A DNA stretch of 64,000 nt. Source: Scenedesmus sp. ARA3 (lineage: Eukaryota; Chlorophyta; Chlorophyceae; Sphaeropleales; Scenedesmaceae). Position numbers and translations under genes: made by a program. Shown piece after piece: positions 22,402 through 32,463 of the stretch. The stretch is taken from positions 62,001 through 126,000 of the forward strand of contig RWJK01001977.1 of the NCBI GenBank assembly GCA_004335835.1, given 5' to 3'. The notes under the pieces were generated by a model, which saw nothing but the letters and a program-made list of their open reading frames with translations, was not told the origin of the DNA and did no database searches. Numbering within the stretch: the stretch's first letter is position 1; each line of letters starts with the position of its first letter.

Positions 22402-25400
22402 ATGGATCCATTTGCGCTATTATCCGCTGGTGTTCATTACGATAAGTCTAAATTACCAAAAACGGCGATACAGAAGACGCATGCGTACTCGGTGGCACTG
22501 CCCCTGCCTGGTGAGTGGCAGCAGCACACAGCAGCAGCAGCAGGAACAGCAGCCACTGCTGCTAACTGGCTTTCCCATGCTCGTGGTGATTGCAACAGTA
22601 AGCAATGAGCTACATGCAAGTATACCATACGTTTCTGGTGATGCTACCGGAACAGAACGAGCTGTAGGCTGTTGCAGCTGCACATGCTCCGCACATGCTG
22701 ACAAAATTTGTGCATGCCCTGCCTCATTCTGCACTGCCCTGTCTTTGTAGACCTGCCGCGACCAGCAGGCAGCCAGCCGAGCAAACAGAAAAGAAAAAAG
22801 GGTGCTGCAGGTGGGAAGACGCATGTTGACTTCATCAGCAGACAGCTGCCGTTGGGCGTGCGCGCCTGCACTCTGCTCATACATGAGGCAGGCTGTTGCC
22901 TGATACGACCATGTAAACTGCAGCAGATGGCGCAAGCCTAGTTTGGTGTCAGTGTTGACTGTTGCGTGTGCAATTGCCAGCCGGAACCACGCCGGGTAGT
23001 GAATCATAAAGGCTGCCGCATCCATGTTTGTGTCCGCGCTGCTTGCTCCCATGCAGGCACTCAGCAACAGCAGCAGGAGCAGCAGGCAGATGATGGGGGT
23101 ATCAGCTTGTTCTCTGCTGCAGCAGCAGCACAGCAGCAGCAGCAGGTGGCAGCAGAGCCGCCGCTGCCGCAGGTGCACAGCAACGACCCTCATGAGGAGG
23201 CCAATGTGATCCGCAAGGCGCTGCGCATCAAGGTGGGAGTGATACATGCAAAAGCAATGTTATACAGGGATTATGCTTTGTTGAATTCTATGTTCAGAGT
23301 GCACAGCGCTGCGCATGAAGGTTGGAGGCATCAACATATTTAGGTTGTTGCCAGGAGCAACGCATCCTTGCTCGCTGCGCTTGTGTAAAAGTGTTGCAGC
23401 AGCTGCTGCGTGGCTTTGCCGCATGTTTGGGCGGGCTTGTTGGTTGCAGTTGACGCACCAGCTTCTGGCAGACGCAGCATCTCTGCCTGTATGTATAAAC
23501 AGAGCGCCAAACGCAGCATCATGCATCCTTGCTTGTCTGCTTCACAGGCTGTACTTTGATCACGCGTGTTGAACGCGTCACTCGCTGCTGCTGCAGGTGA
23601 AGGGGCATGACGTGCCCCCACCCCTCAAGTACTGGTCGGACATAGCAAAGCACCCCAAGGAGGGCGAGCAGCAGCAGCAGCAGCAGCAGCAAGACAGCGA
23701 CGACGAGCAGCAGGAGCAGCAGCAGCAGCCGTCCAAGAAGCGCAAGCAGCAAGCAGATGCAGCACCTTCGAAGAAGCACAAGCACCACAAGCAGCAGCAC
23801 GTCGTGGGCCTCAGCCGGCACTTGATGCGCCACTTGGAAGAAAACAACTGGTCCACTCCCACACCCATCCAGCGCCAAGCCATTCCGGCCCTACTATCTG
23901 GCAGGGAGCTTCTCGCAGTTGCTCCAACAGGCAGCGGCAAGACTCTGGCCTTTGTACTGCCAATGCTGGCGCTGCTAGCAGAGCAGAAGCTGCAAGGCGG
24001 AGAGGCATGGCCTGATGCTCCGAAGGCGCTGCTGCTGAGCCCTACACATGAGCTCGCTGCTCAGACAGTAAGAGTGCTGAAGCAGCTGCTGCCGGGCAGC
24101 GGGCTGCGCTGCTGCCTGCTGAGCAGCGCTCCGGCTGGCGTGGTGCAGTTTGGGAAGGTTGATGTGCTGGTGGCGAACCCGCTGCGGCTGAAGATACTGG
24201 TGGAGGAGGGCAAGGTGGACCTGAGCCACGTGAGTGGTGCAGTTGTTACACTTGTTGGTGTGCTTGCCTGCACTTTGTTTCTGCTTCTAGGCTGTGTGTT
24301 TTGGATGCCCAGCAACACTGCAAGTGGTGTGGAGCTGGCAAGCCAAACCTGCATAGATGAGTGCACTTGTTCTGGAGAAAAGGATGTCAAGTGCTGGTGA
24401 GTTGGGTGAGCTTGCAGTTCAGCAAGGTTGATGTGCTGGTGGCGAACCCGCTGTGGCTGAAGGTACTGTGGAGGAAGGGAAGGTGGACCTCAGCCGTGGG
24501 AGTGCAGGGTTGCTGGTGTGATTGCTACGGCTGTTTTTGTTGGGTGTGACTGAACTTCTTGCTGCTCTGCTGCATGCTGTGAACCAATCGCAAACTGCAA
24601 GCCCCAGGTGACCTACTTGGTGCTGCATGAGGCGGATAAGCTGCTGGCATTACAGAGCTTGTGCCCTGTCTCACCTGCCGCATGGCTGCTTGTCGCTTTA
24701 CATATCTCCCACTTCAGGTGACCAACCTGGTGCTGGACGCGTCCGACAAGCTGCTAGCCATGGGCTGCGGACAACCTGCTGGCCATGGGTTTTACAGAAC
24801 ATGCCAACCTGCATTTTCCTGCTTTTTAGTAACCTTCGGCGGCCTCCTGCACAACTGTTCACAGGTGACATACCTGGTGCTGGATGAGGCGGACAAGCTG
24901 CTGGCCATGGGCTTTACAGAACATGCCAACCTGCATCTTTTTCTTGTTGTGTATGTTCCACTCCTCAGGTGCCCTGCGCAGTGCTAGACAAGGCTGTTCC
25001 CCTTTGTTACACAGTCACCGCCAAGTACGAACCCAACTCATCGCTCCTTCACAACTGTTCACAGGTGACATACCTGGTGCTGGATGAGGCGGACAAGCTG
25101 CTGGCCATGGGCTTCACGGAGCAGGTGGACGCGCTGCTGGCGGCAGCAAGCAGCGGCGCCATCACGCGAGCCTTCTTCAGCGCCACGCTGCCGGAGAAGG
25201 TGCGGCGCATTTTTTGCATGATTGCGCAATAGTAATAGAGTGAGAGAGCAGTTTGAGTGTTTGAGTGTGCATTGCAGAGGCAGATGGTGTCTCCTGTTTT
25301 GCCATGTTGATGTTTGTTGCCGGAATGTCAGCTATGCCGGCAGTGAATCTCCAACAACTCAACTTCCCGAGTCAGTCGCCCTCCCCGCCTTCAGCGCGAT

Positions 25401-28400
25401 TGTGATATACCTGCTTGGCCGCTAGCTTGCGCCACGCTTTAAGCAGGACCCAACTTTGGACTCCACTGCTGCCGCTACCCACGCACATTGCACTGATGTT
25501 TCCTCCACATAACGCTGTCTTGTAACACTGGCATGCAACAGGTTGAGGAGCTGGCGCGCAGCGTGCTGCGTGACCCACTGCACATCGTGATCGGCGAGCG
25601 CAACACCACGCAGCACCTGGTCAAGCAGCGGCTGCTGTTTGTGGGGCGCGAGGCGGGCAAGCTGCTGGCGCTGCGGCAGCTGCTGAAAGGAGGAGGCGTC
25701 AAGCCGCCCGTGCTGGTGAGTGGTGCTGTAAGATGTGCGAATATACATATATTGTTATTGAAACACATCACTCTCACACCCTCTGCATTCACACACCAGT
25801 TGCTGTCTGAGCTGGCATGTCTGAAGGCTGCATGACAACCCTGCACGTGCTGTACAAGCAGTGACTGCACCCCTTACTTGATTACTGCTTCACCTGCAGG
25901 TATTTGTGTCCAAGAAGTCCCGCACGCAGCAGCTGCACCGTGAACTTCTCTACGACGGCATGCACGTGGACTCCATCAGCGGAGACCAGCCCAACACCGC
26001 GCGCGCAGCAGCCGTCGAGAACTTCCGCGCAGGCAAGACCTGGGTGCTCATCGCGACAGACCTCATCGGCCGTGGCATGGACTTTGCTGCTGTCAACACG
26101 GTGATCAACTACGACTTTCCCAGCAGCACCACAGACTACATCCACAGAGTGGGCCGCACAGGTGCGTGAAACAGCCAACAAGAATTCCAAGGATGCCAAG
26201 CAGGGCCCACGGAGCAGCAACGTTACGAAGCTGTGGGGTTGACTGGCTGTAGCACAGGTGAAGTCGCCATGGCACACTCAAAGAAGTGTTGTGAAGGGTG
26301 TATTCTGAGCTGCAAGGCACATGCATGACGTACTGCTCTGTCACTGGCGCCACCACCTCTGCTGTTGCTGCTGCTGCTGCCGCCAGGCCGCGCGGGTCAT
26401 GCCGGCGAGGCCATCACGTTTTTCACTGAGGGCGATGCCGGCAAGCTGCGCAGCGTAGCACACTTGGTGAAGGAGGCGGGCAGTGAGGTGCCTGACTGGA
26501 TGCTGCACATGGCAAAGCAGCCGCGCAACAGGCACAGGGACAGAGACAGGAAGGTGGGTGCGCCGTGGTTTGGTGGCCTGGAAGTTTGTGTTTCTCTGAG
26601 CAGCTGCTGGTGCAGGTCTGGGTTGCTGAACCGAATGATTCCGGGTGTAGTGCGCTGGCTTGCGCGCAGAAGCGTCTTGCTGTTACCGCTGCGGGGCAGG
26701 CTGCTGACAAGTTGCGTGTTGAAAGCATAGTAAGCATAGTAGTGAAGCAGGCGGGCAGTGAGGTGCCTGACTGAATGCTGCACAAGGCCAAGCAGCCGCG
26801 CAACAGGCACAGGGATAGGGACAGGACGGTGGGCTGGGATGTGGCGGCCTTGACGGTTGTTGGCGGGGCCCGTAGGTGCTACTTAAGCGGACCTTTCGAA
26901 ACTTGGCTTGTGGCTACTGTCGTTGTTTTCGCATCGCAGGTTCAATTCGTATCGTTGTTATTAACTTTCAACAAGATCAAATTACATTAGGTCCCTGCAA
27001 CATTGATACGCACCATCGTATGGCCTGAACGCATTAAATCACACTTGTGTGTTTTGTGCTGCTTGGATGAAACCAATATATATTTCACAAAACGTGGTTA
27101 ATGTTATGCAACATTGCGTTTCGTGCGGTCAATGTCCACTTACAACGAGCGGAAAGGGGCCAACTTCCTGTATATGCAACAGAACGCCCAATGTATACCA
27201 AACCAAAGTTTGATGATATAACGTGTAGAAAGTTTTCCACACGATGCTTAGGGGAAATGCGCGTTGACACCAAAGTTCAAGACGTCGTTCTGTTGGAACT
27301 CTCGCTTTTCGGCGTGCTTACTAGGCACTGGAAATGCTGCTTTACAGCTGCAGTAACTTGAAACAGCTGTTGAACAGCAGCCACTGCTGCGTATGTGTAA
27401 TATCATGTACCACCATTGCGTTCGGCACTGTATGTGCTGCCGTCGTGCTTTCTCATGAAACAAAATTTGTTAGATAAGCTATCAAAAGCTATTAAACGCG
27501 CTAAGCGGTATCTTCATTTTCAGCAGTCATAATGTCGCGGGTGACACTGCACAGCTTTGCCATACACGCGTGTCGAAAACAGTGGTGGCGCTGCCGGTTT
27601 CGATTAACAAAGAGTTGGCTATCACTTGATGTGGCTGATTCGATATCGCTGCATCGATCATGTTTCGCTGGCCGCTGACTCAGCTCCACCACGTCAGCAC
27701 AAGCTCTGTCACCTTGTGCAGCTTCTTAGGGGGGGGGGGTAAGGTAGGGGGTGGGAGACCAGGGTCGGAAGGGAGCTGGCTTAAACCCTTAAGCTAGGCA
27801 TCCTCTTCTTGTAGTGGTGGCCTTGCATTGCACTTTGCATATGCCTTTGCTTGACACCAACTGTAACAAGCATTCTTATGCTTACACCCCTAAGCTAACA
27901 TAGCTTCACTATTGCTGAGGTTTAACTGCAGCACAACTTGCAGTAGGGCCCCGCCGAGTAAGCGTAGCCTATTATTTCTCTGAGCAGCTGCTGGTGTAGC
28001 TTTAGGTTGTAAAACTGAACAAATTCGGGTGTAGTGTTATGGCTTGCGCGGCTGCTTGTTGCTGCTACTGCAGAGTAGGGTGCTGGCAAGTTGAGTGTTG
28101 CAAGCAGACTGTGCCTGGCGGCAGTTTGTTGGTGTGCAGGCGCAACAACTCTGCATGCGTTGCTCCTCGTCTGCATGGTTCTGACCAATAGTTCGTCTGC
28201 CTGCTTTGTTGCTGCTTTGTACCTTGCCTTATCGGATGGATTGGACAGCAGTCAGCAGGAGACGGTGCAGCTGAAGACGGCAAGCCGAAGCAGCAGCGGC
28301 CGCAGGGCGGCAGCAATGGCAAGAAGAAGCAGGCAGCTGGCAGCAGCAGCCCCAAGAAGCACCTGAAGCCTAAGGGCGGTGTGGCAAAGCAGAAGGGTGG

Positions 28401-28503
28401 CAAGCAGCGGCAGCAGCAGCGGGGTGACAGCAAGGCAGGAAAAGCCGGTAGCAAAGGCAAGGCAGGCACACCTGGGGGGAAGCCAGTGAAGGTGAAGGCA
28501 TGA
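22402..28503 (+). CDS. DEAD-box RNA helicase, DDX52/Rok1 type
   Basis: Rok1/DDX52 is a nucleolar ATP-dependent RNA helicase needed for early 18S rRNA processing. Nine exons join in frame: 22402-22510, 22751-22810, 23057-23232, 23597-24229, 25065-25199, about 25542-25715, 25900-26161, 26387-26553 and about 28249-28503. The start (MDPFALLSAGVHYDKSKLPK) resembles the DDX52 N-terminus. Gln- and Lys-rich stretches precede the core. Motifs: Q (TPTPIQRQAIP), I (APTGSGKT), Ia (SPTHELAAQ, His where Arg is usual), II (LVLDEADKL), III (FSAT), IV (VLVFVSKK), V (IATDLIGRGMDF), VI (YIHRVGRTGRAG). The family-specific LLFVGREAGKLLALRQL matches DDX52. The last exon gives a Lys/Gly/Gln-rich tail ending GGKPVKVKA. 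Several introns contain partial copies of exons 4, 5 and 8, and intron 8 is 1.7 kb. Identity strong; the link to the last exon is inferred from frame and basic composition. Confidence 0.87.
24420..24510 (+). repeat. partial copy of the end of DDX52 exon 4
   Basis: Repeats the exon-4 end (FGKVDVLVANPLRLKI) as FSKVDVLVANPLWLKV about 270 bp downstream in intron 4. It is diverged, and the donor region changed from CACGTGAGT to CCGTGGGAGT. Confidence 0.85.
24602..24925 (+). repeat. three ghost copies of the DDX52 motif II exon start
   Basis: The genuine exon 5 begins at 25065 (VTYLVLDEADKLLAMGFTEQ). Its start, with the AG acceptor, is also found at about 24607 (VTYLVLHEADKLLA), 24718 (VTNLVLDASDKLLAMG) and 24865 (VTYLVLDEADKLLAMGFTEH). 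The last is nearly identical through 60 bp and then diverges. Spacing is 110, 147 and 200 bp. All lie upstream, in intron 4. Confidence 0.9.
26590..28110 (+). repeat. diverged direct repeats flanking an AT-richer block in DDX52 intron 8
   Basis: About 130 bp beginning tttctctgagcagctgctgg occurs at 26592-26725 and again, clearly diverged, at 27976-28108. Between them, from roughly 26935 to 27710, base composition is visibly more AT-rich than the rest of the window. The block has a frame of 86 residues (27101-27361) with no recognised family, and ends near a poly-G run at 27729. An insertion or an older large duplication would both fit. Confidence 0.6.
26740..26830 (+). repeat. copy of DDX52 exon 8 end inside intron 8
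   Basis: Repeats the exon-8 segment AGSEVPDWMLHMAKQPRNRH and the following GT donor about 275 bp downstream. The Trp codon TGG has become TGA, so inclusion of this copy would end the protein. Confidence 0.88.
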
Positions 28504-29554
28504 GGGGTGTGATGTGGTGCCGAAATCTTGCTTCAGCTGCGCTGCTGCACTGCTTGCAGCGTGCAGACTGCTTGTAACAGGCTGTGGTGTTCAAGAGGTT
28601 TGAATTTGTCCACCTTTAACAACTGGACCTTTTACTGGAATGGACCCCGCTGCAATGCACCTCTGCTTCCCGGCGTTCAGGAGGGGCCGTGTGACACACA
28701 ATGTGCAGCTTGAAGTACACAGACCCTTGAATGTACACAGAACAAGAACAGTTCTTAGATGCACCAAGGTTATAGAGAGGCAGTAATAGTCGTAGTTTCC
28801 GCTCCGTACGGGGCGCGGTTGCCGATGCCGATGACAAGGTATGGCTTACAAGAAGACTATTATTATTATGCACCAAGGTTTTGCGAAACCCTAGATGCAC
28901 CAAGGTTTTGTTCCACACTTGGTGATGTGTCTGCCGTGCTCGGGGCATGTATGCCCCAGCATGAAGCATGCCAACCGTCATAGGTTGATTGTTGATGAAT
29001 ATGCCCCAGCATCCGCGTTGAGGTGCTGTTGCAGCCGCTGAGCGGCTTGGCGCACGGGAAGGCGGGAGTCACGCGAACTTAGTCTCGGGGCTGCCGCTTG
29101 CTGTATTGTCAGCAAGGTTAGAAATTGAAGCTATGTAATTATCATGAGCTGTGCAGCGGCTTGCTCATTTTGCCATTCTTGTCATTTGCCGAAACCCTGC
29201 TCGCCACAGCTACTCGCCAATGCTCGCCTGCCCTGGCATGAGTATTATGAGAGGCATGCAGAAACGTGAAACAGATACAAGCTGTTTCAAGTCGTTTTCA
29301 GAAAACTTGCCTTCGCTTGCTTTGCAGCATGCATGTGAAATAATCCTAGCTGAGCCGAGCGAGCCCGGGAGGCCGATAACCAGTCGAGGCACCAGGCATA
29401 TCCTCAAAGCCTCCAAGAACTAAACATCCTATACAAAACATCCTTTCCGAAGCAGAGGGAGGTGAAGCACTAAAGATACCGGCAGAAGGTCCAAGGCCCA
29501 GCTGCTTGCCAGAGAGCTAGGACGTCACAGCAGCAAAGCAACAAGCCAACAGCT
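28504..29554. other. intergenic region between DDX52 and the EEP-fold gene
   Basis: Contains a likely DDX52 poly(A) signal (28573), a triplet of the short repeat atgcaccaaggtt (about 28758, 28868, 28893) and a doublet of atgccccagcat (about 28950 and 29001). No further gene is supported. Presumably it also carries the promoter of the next gene. Confidence 0.45.
28573..28577 (+). terminator. TGTAA poly(A) signal for DDX52
   Basis: TGTAA, the usual chlorophyte polyadenylation signal, lies 70 bp after the stop codon at 28501-28503. The position and strand fit; no transcript evidence. Confidence 0.5.
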
Positions 29555-30077
29555 ATGCCAGCTCCTGTGCCAGAATCAGGTCCAAAAGGCCAGCGGCGTG
29601 CCTCCAGCAAAACAGCAGTATCGGCAGGCGTGCCTAAGAGTGCTGAGCCAGCAGTGGATGCTGCATCTGAACAGAAGCCAGCTCGCAGAAAGTCAGCTGG
29701 ACCTGCTGCAGAGAAGCAAAAGCCGCTCAAGTCTGACACGGCAGTCAGCGTCAGGACAGCAGCAGCTGCAGCACCCACAAGGAGGTCTTCAGGCAAATCA
29801 GCAGCAGCTGCCGCACGTGGCTCTGCAGCCACAGTGGCAGAAGATCAGCGAAGTGTGCCAGCAGCATCCAAAAGGTCGTCACTCAGCAGAAAAGCTGCTG
29901 CGGCAGCGGATGCAAAGGATGCTGCTGCAGAAGCTGCCACTGCAGAGGCCACAGGAGCAGCAGCAGCAGCAGCCGCTACCAAAGGCGCTACAACCAAGCC
30001 TGCAGGCAAGGCGCCAGCAGCAGCAGCAGCAGCAGCCGCCGCTGCTAAAGGTGCTACAGCCAAGCCCGCAGGCAAGG

Positions 30078-30113
<36 letters not shown>

Positions 30114-31510
30114 CAGCGGCGGCGGCGGCCCCGCCGCCAGGAGCTGCTGTGAACGTGACTGTGGCGACATGGAATGTCAAGCACTTCACATACGACCCCA
30201 AGAAACCCGCACACGCAGAGAAGCTTGACAACATTGCTCGTGACATTGTGCGGGCAGGAGCAGACATTGTGGTGCTGCAGGAGGTGAGCTGCCAAGCTGC
30301 ACTCTTGATGCATACACTGCAGGCAACAATTCCTTGACTGCACGTTGAAGCCTGCAAATGCCGACGTGGCAATGCAGTGCGGTGTATGGACAGGTCATAC
30401 ACAGCTGTTACCAGTGCTCATCCAGTGCCACTAGCTGTGATGGAAAAGGCCCTCACTTAGGGGAAACATTACCCTCCATGCAAGCTTTGCAGGACAAAAC
30501 CTTGGTTCTGTGGCTACTGCACTCAGCTACATGCGTGTGCTTGCTGCTGCCAGGTGGACAAGGAAATGGCAGTCAGCATGCTGTGTGGGCAGCTCAACCT
30601 GCTGTGCCCTAAACTTGGAGCGTGGAGCAAAGGTGACCAAAGTGAGCACATGCAAGCACACCAGGTTGCCAGCAGCTGTAAGCTTTCTCTCTGACTGTGC
30701 TCTGAGGCAGTGTTGGGTAGCCTCATCACCCGTGCTTGCTCACTCGAAACCTATTCTTTCTTTCACATGGCTGTTGCTGCCTCTCCTGCAGGCTGGGTGT
30801 ACGCAATGTCCAACCCGCTGTCCAGCGGGTATGCAGAGTGTGCTGCTTTCGTCTGGCGCCACGGCAGCCGGGTGCGGCTAGCAGGCGTGACTGATGCTGA
30901 AGTCAACGCGACGCACGAGATCTCCAACATGCATGGCTGCAGCGCGTTTGGGATCTGGGAGGGCAGTCAGCCTGACCACAGGGACTCCATGGGCTTGAAG
31001 CGTGGCATATACACAGGGAGGTTCTCGGTGTGCTGCGGCAAGGCACAGCTGCACCTGTGTTCTGTGCACATCGACCAGGGAGGGCAGAAGGGCAGCAACG
31101 GGCCCACCGTAGAAAACGGCAGCCGGCTGCCGCGCCTGATAGAGGCAATGCAGGACAGCACTGCAAAAGAGAAGAAGAAGAAGAAGAAGAAGAAGAAGAA
31201 GCCCTTCTTTGCTGTGCTGGGTGACTTCAATAGGGATGCTGGGCATTCAGACTTTGAGCGGATGCGGAGCATTAGGAGTAAGAGTGATAAAACGGGCTGC
31301 AGCCTGTGCCTGCTGCTGGCGCCAGGCGTGCCCACCAACCTCAGCGGCAATGCGCAGTACGACAATGCGTGGGTGCCTGCAGAGCAGCGGCAGGCATGGA
31401 GTGACGCCTGTGTGCTGGCACCCCCGGCAGAGATTGTTGCCATGAGTGCGCCAGAGGCTGGGTCGCGATACTCTGACCATCGTATGGTGTACATGACATT
31501 CAAAGTTTGA
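29555..31510 (+). CDS. endonuclease/exonuclease/phosphatase (DNase I-like fold) protein with Lys/Ala-rich N-terminus
   Basis: Three exons join in frame (29555-30283, 30554-30632, 30792-31510) to about 508 residues. Residues 1-200 are Ala/Lys/Ser/Pro-rich and probably disordered, with tandem KPAGKAPAAAAA units resembling histone H1-type tails. The catalytic domain begins near residue 206 and shows the family landmarks in order: TWNVKHF, ADIVVLQE (metal-binding Glu), CSVHIDQGG, AVLGDFNRD (Asp/Asn pair) and RYSDHRMVYM (Ser-Asp-His). These indicate an intact metal-dependent phosphodiesterase fold. The substrate, DNA, RNA or a small phosphoester, cannot be told from sequence. A run of about ten Lys (31171-31200, AAG repeat) is inserted just before the GDFN strand. 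The start is the first ATG of the open frame. Confidence 0.82.
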
Positions 31511-32463
31511 TGGCCACGTATGGCAGTGGTTGCATCATCATGCATGGGACAGCACTTGTCAGTGTCAGTAGTAACATGCAGGACAGAGCGTACAAGGTCA
31601 GTGGTCATGCATCCACATGGGTTGCTGCTAACAACACGCAAGCCTAAGACCCCATTGTTGCACAACACAAGTTTGCAAGCGCCACCCAACGACGGTGGTG
31701 TTTGTGTAGGCCAGTTGGTTGTAGAGGGCTGCCTTTGTATTGCAAGTGGTTCCAAGACCTTTGCATTGCATCAACTACTTGGATCACTTGCGGGTACCCA
31801 GCCGATGATGGTGGTGATGATGAGCGCGCACTTCCGTCCAATGCAGCAATAAGCCTCTACTGCTGGCACTGCTGAGGTTGGCAGCGTTGTGCCACTCGCC
31901 GAGGGGCTTGCAAGAGGTGAACCACAGCCAATCCGAGCCAGCCACCGTTTGCATAGTTACAGGAATTGAGCTCAACATAACAACTGCCCTTGACAACACT
32001 GTGTGACAATATCTGCTGCAAATTAATCTACACAGACATACCTGCACTCAGCTGACGGAAAGATCACACCTAGAGAAAGCAAGCAAGCTGCAGGTTGCAG
32101 GCGTAGGCAGCACCCCCAGCAGGATACATACAACGCCACACTGCTGCACATTCACACTGCAGCCTGCTATGACAGAGCTAATCTCCAGCTGCAGCTGCAC
32201 AATTTGAGCATGCTGTTGGCCCCAACACCGCTGTTGCGGCAAATGCGACCAGAGCTGTTGGGGCATGCTCTCGGTGCTCCTTGCGTCCTTGGTCACTGAG
32301 TACAAGGAGCAAACGATGGTGTTCAGCAACCACGGATATCGGCCCCGCCAATCACCACTGAGTTCACCTCTGCAAGAATATGTCTTCTCTCGATCTGCCG
32401 CTGTCTGTCACTTGCCACTGACAGGCAGCTACCATTGAACGTCTCAGCAGCACAAACATACCA
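31511..32463. other. convergent intergenic region
   Basis: Lies between the stop of the rightward EEP-fold gene and the stop of the leftward LRR gene, so it should hold two 3' UTRs. No coding signal recognised. Confidence 0.45.

Noticed and set aside
26937..26955. ggttcaattc resembling a tRNA T-loop
   Set aside because: The flanking bases do not form the T stem, and no acceptor or anticodon arm is present.
26590..28110. LTR retrotransposon flanked by long terminal repeats
   Set aside because: The direct repeats are only about 130 bp and diverged, and no gag/pol or integrase reading frame lies between them.
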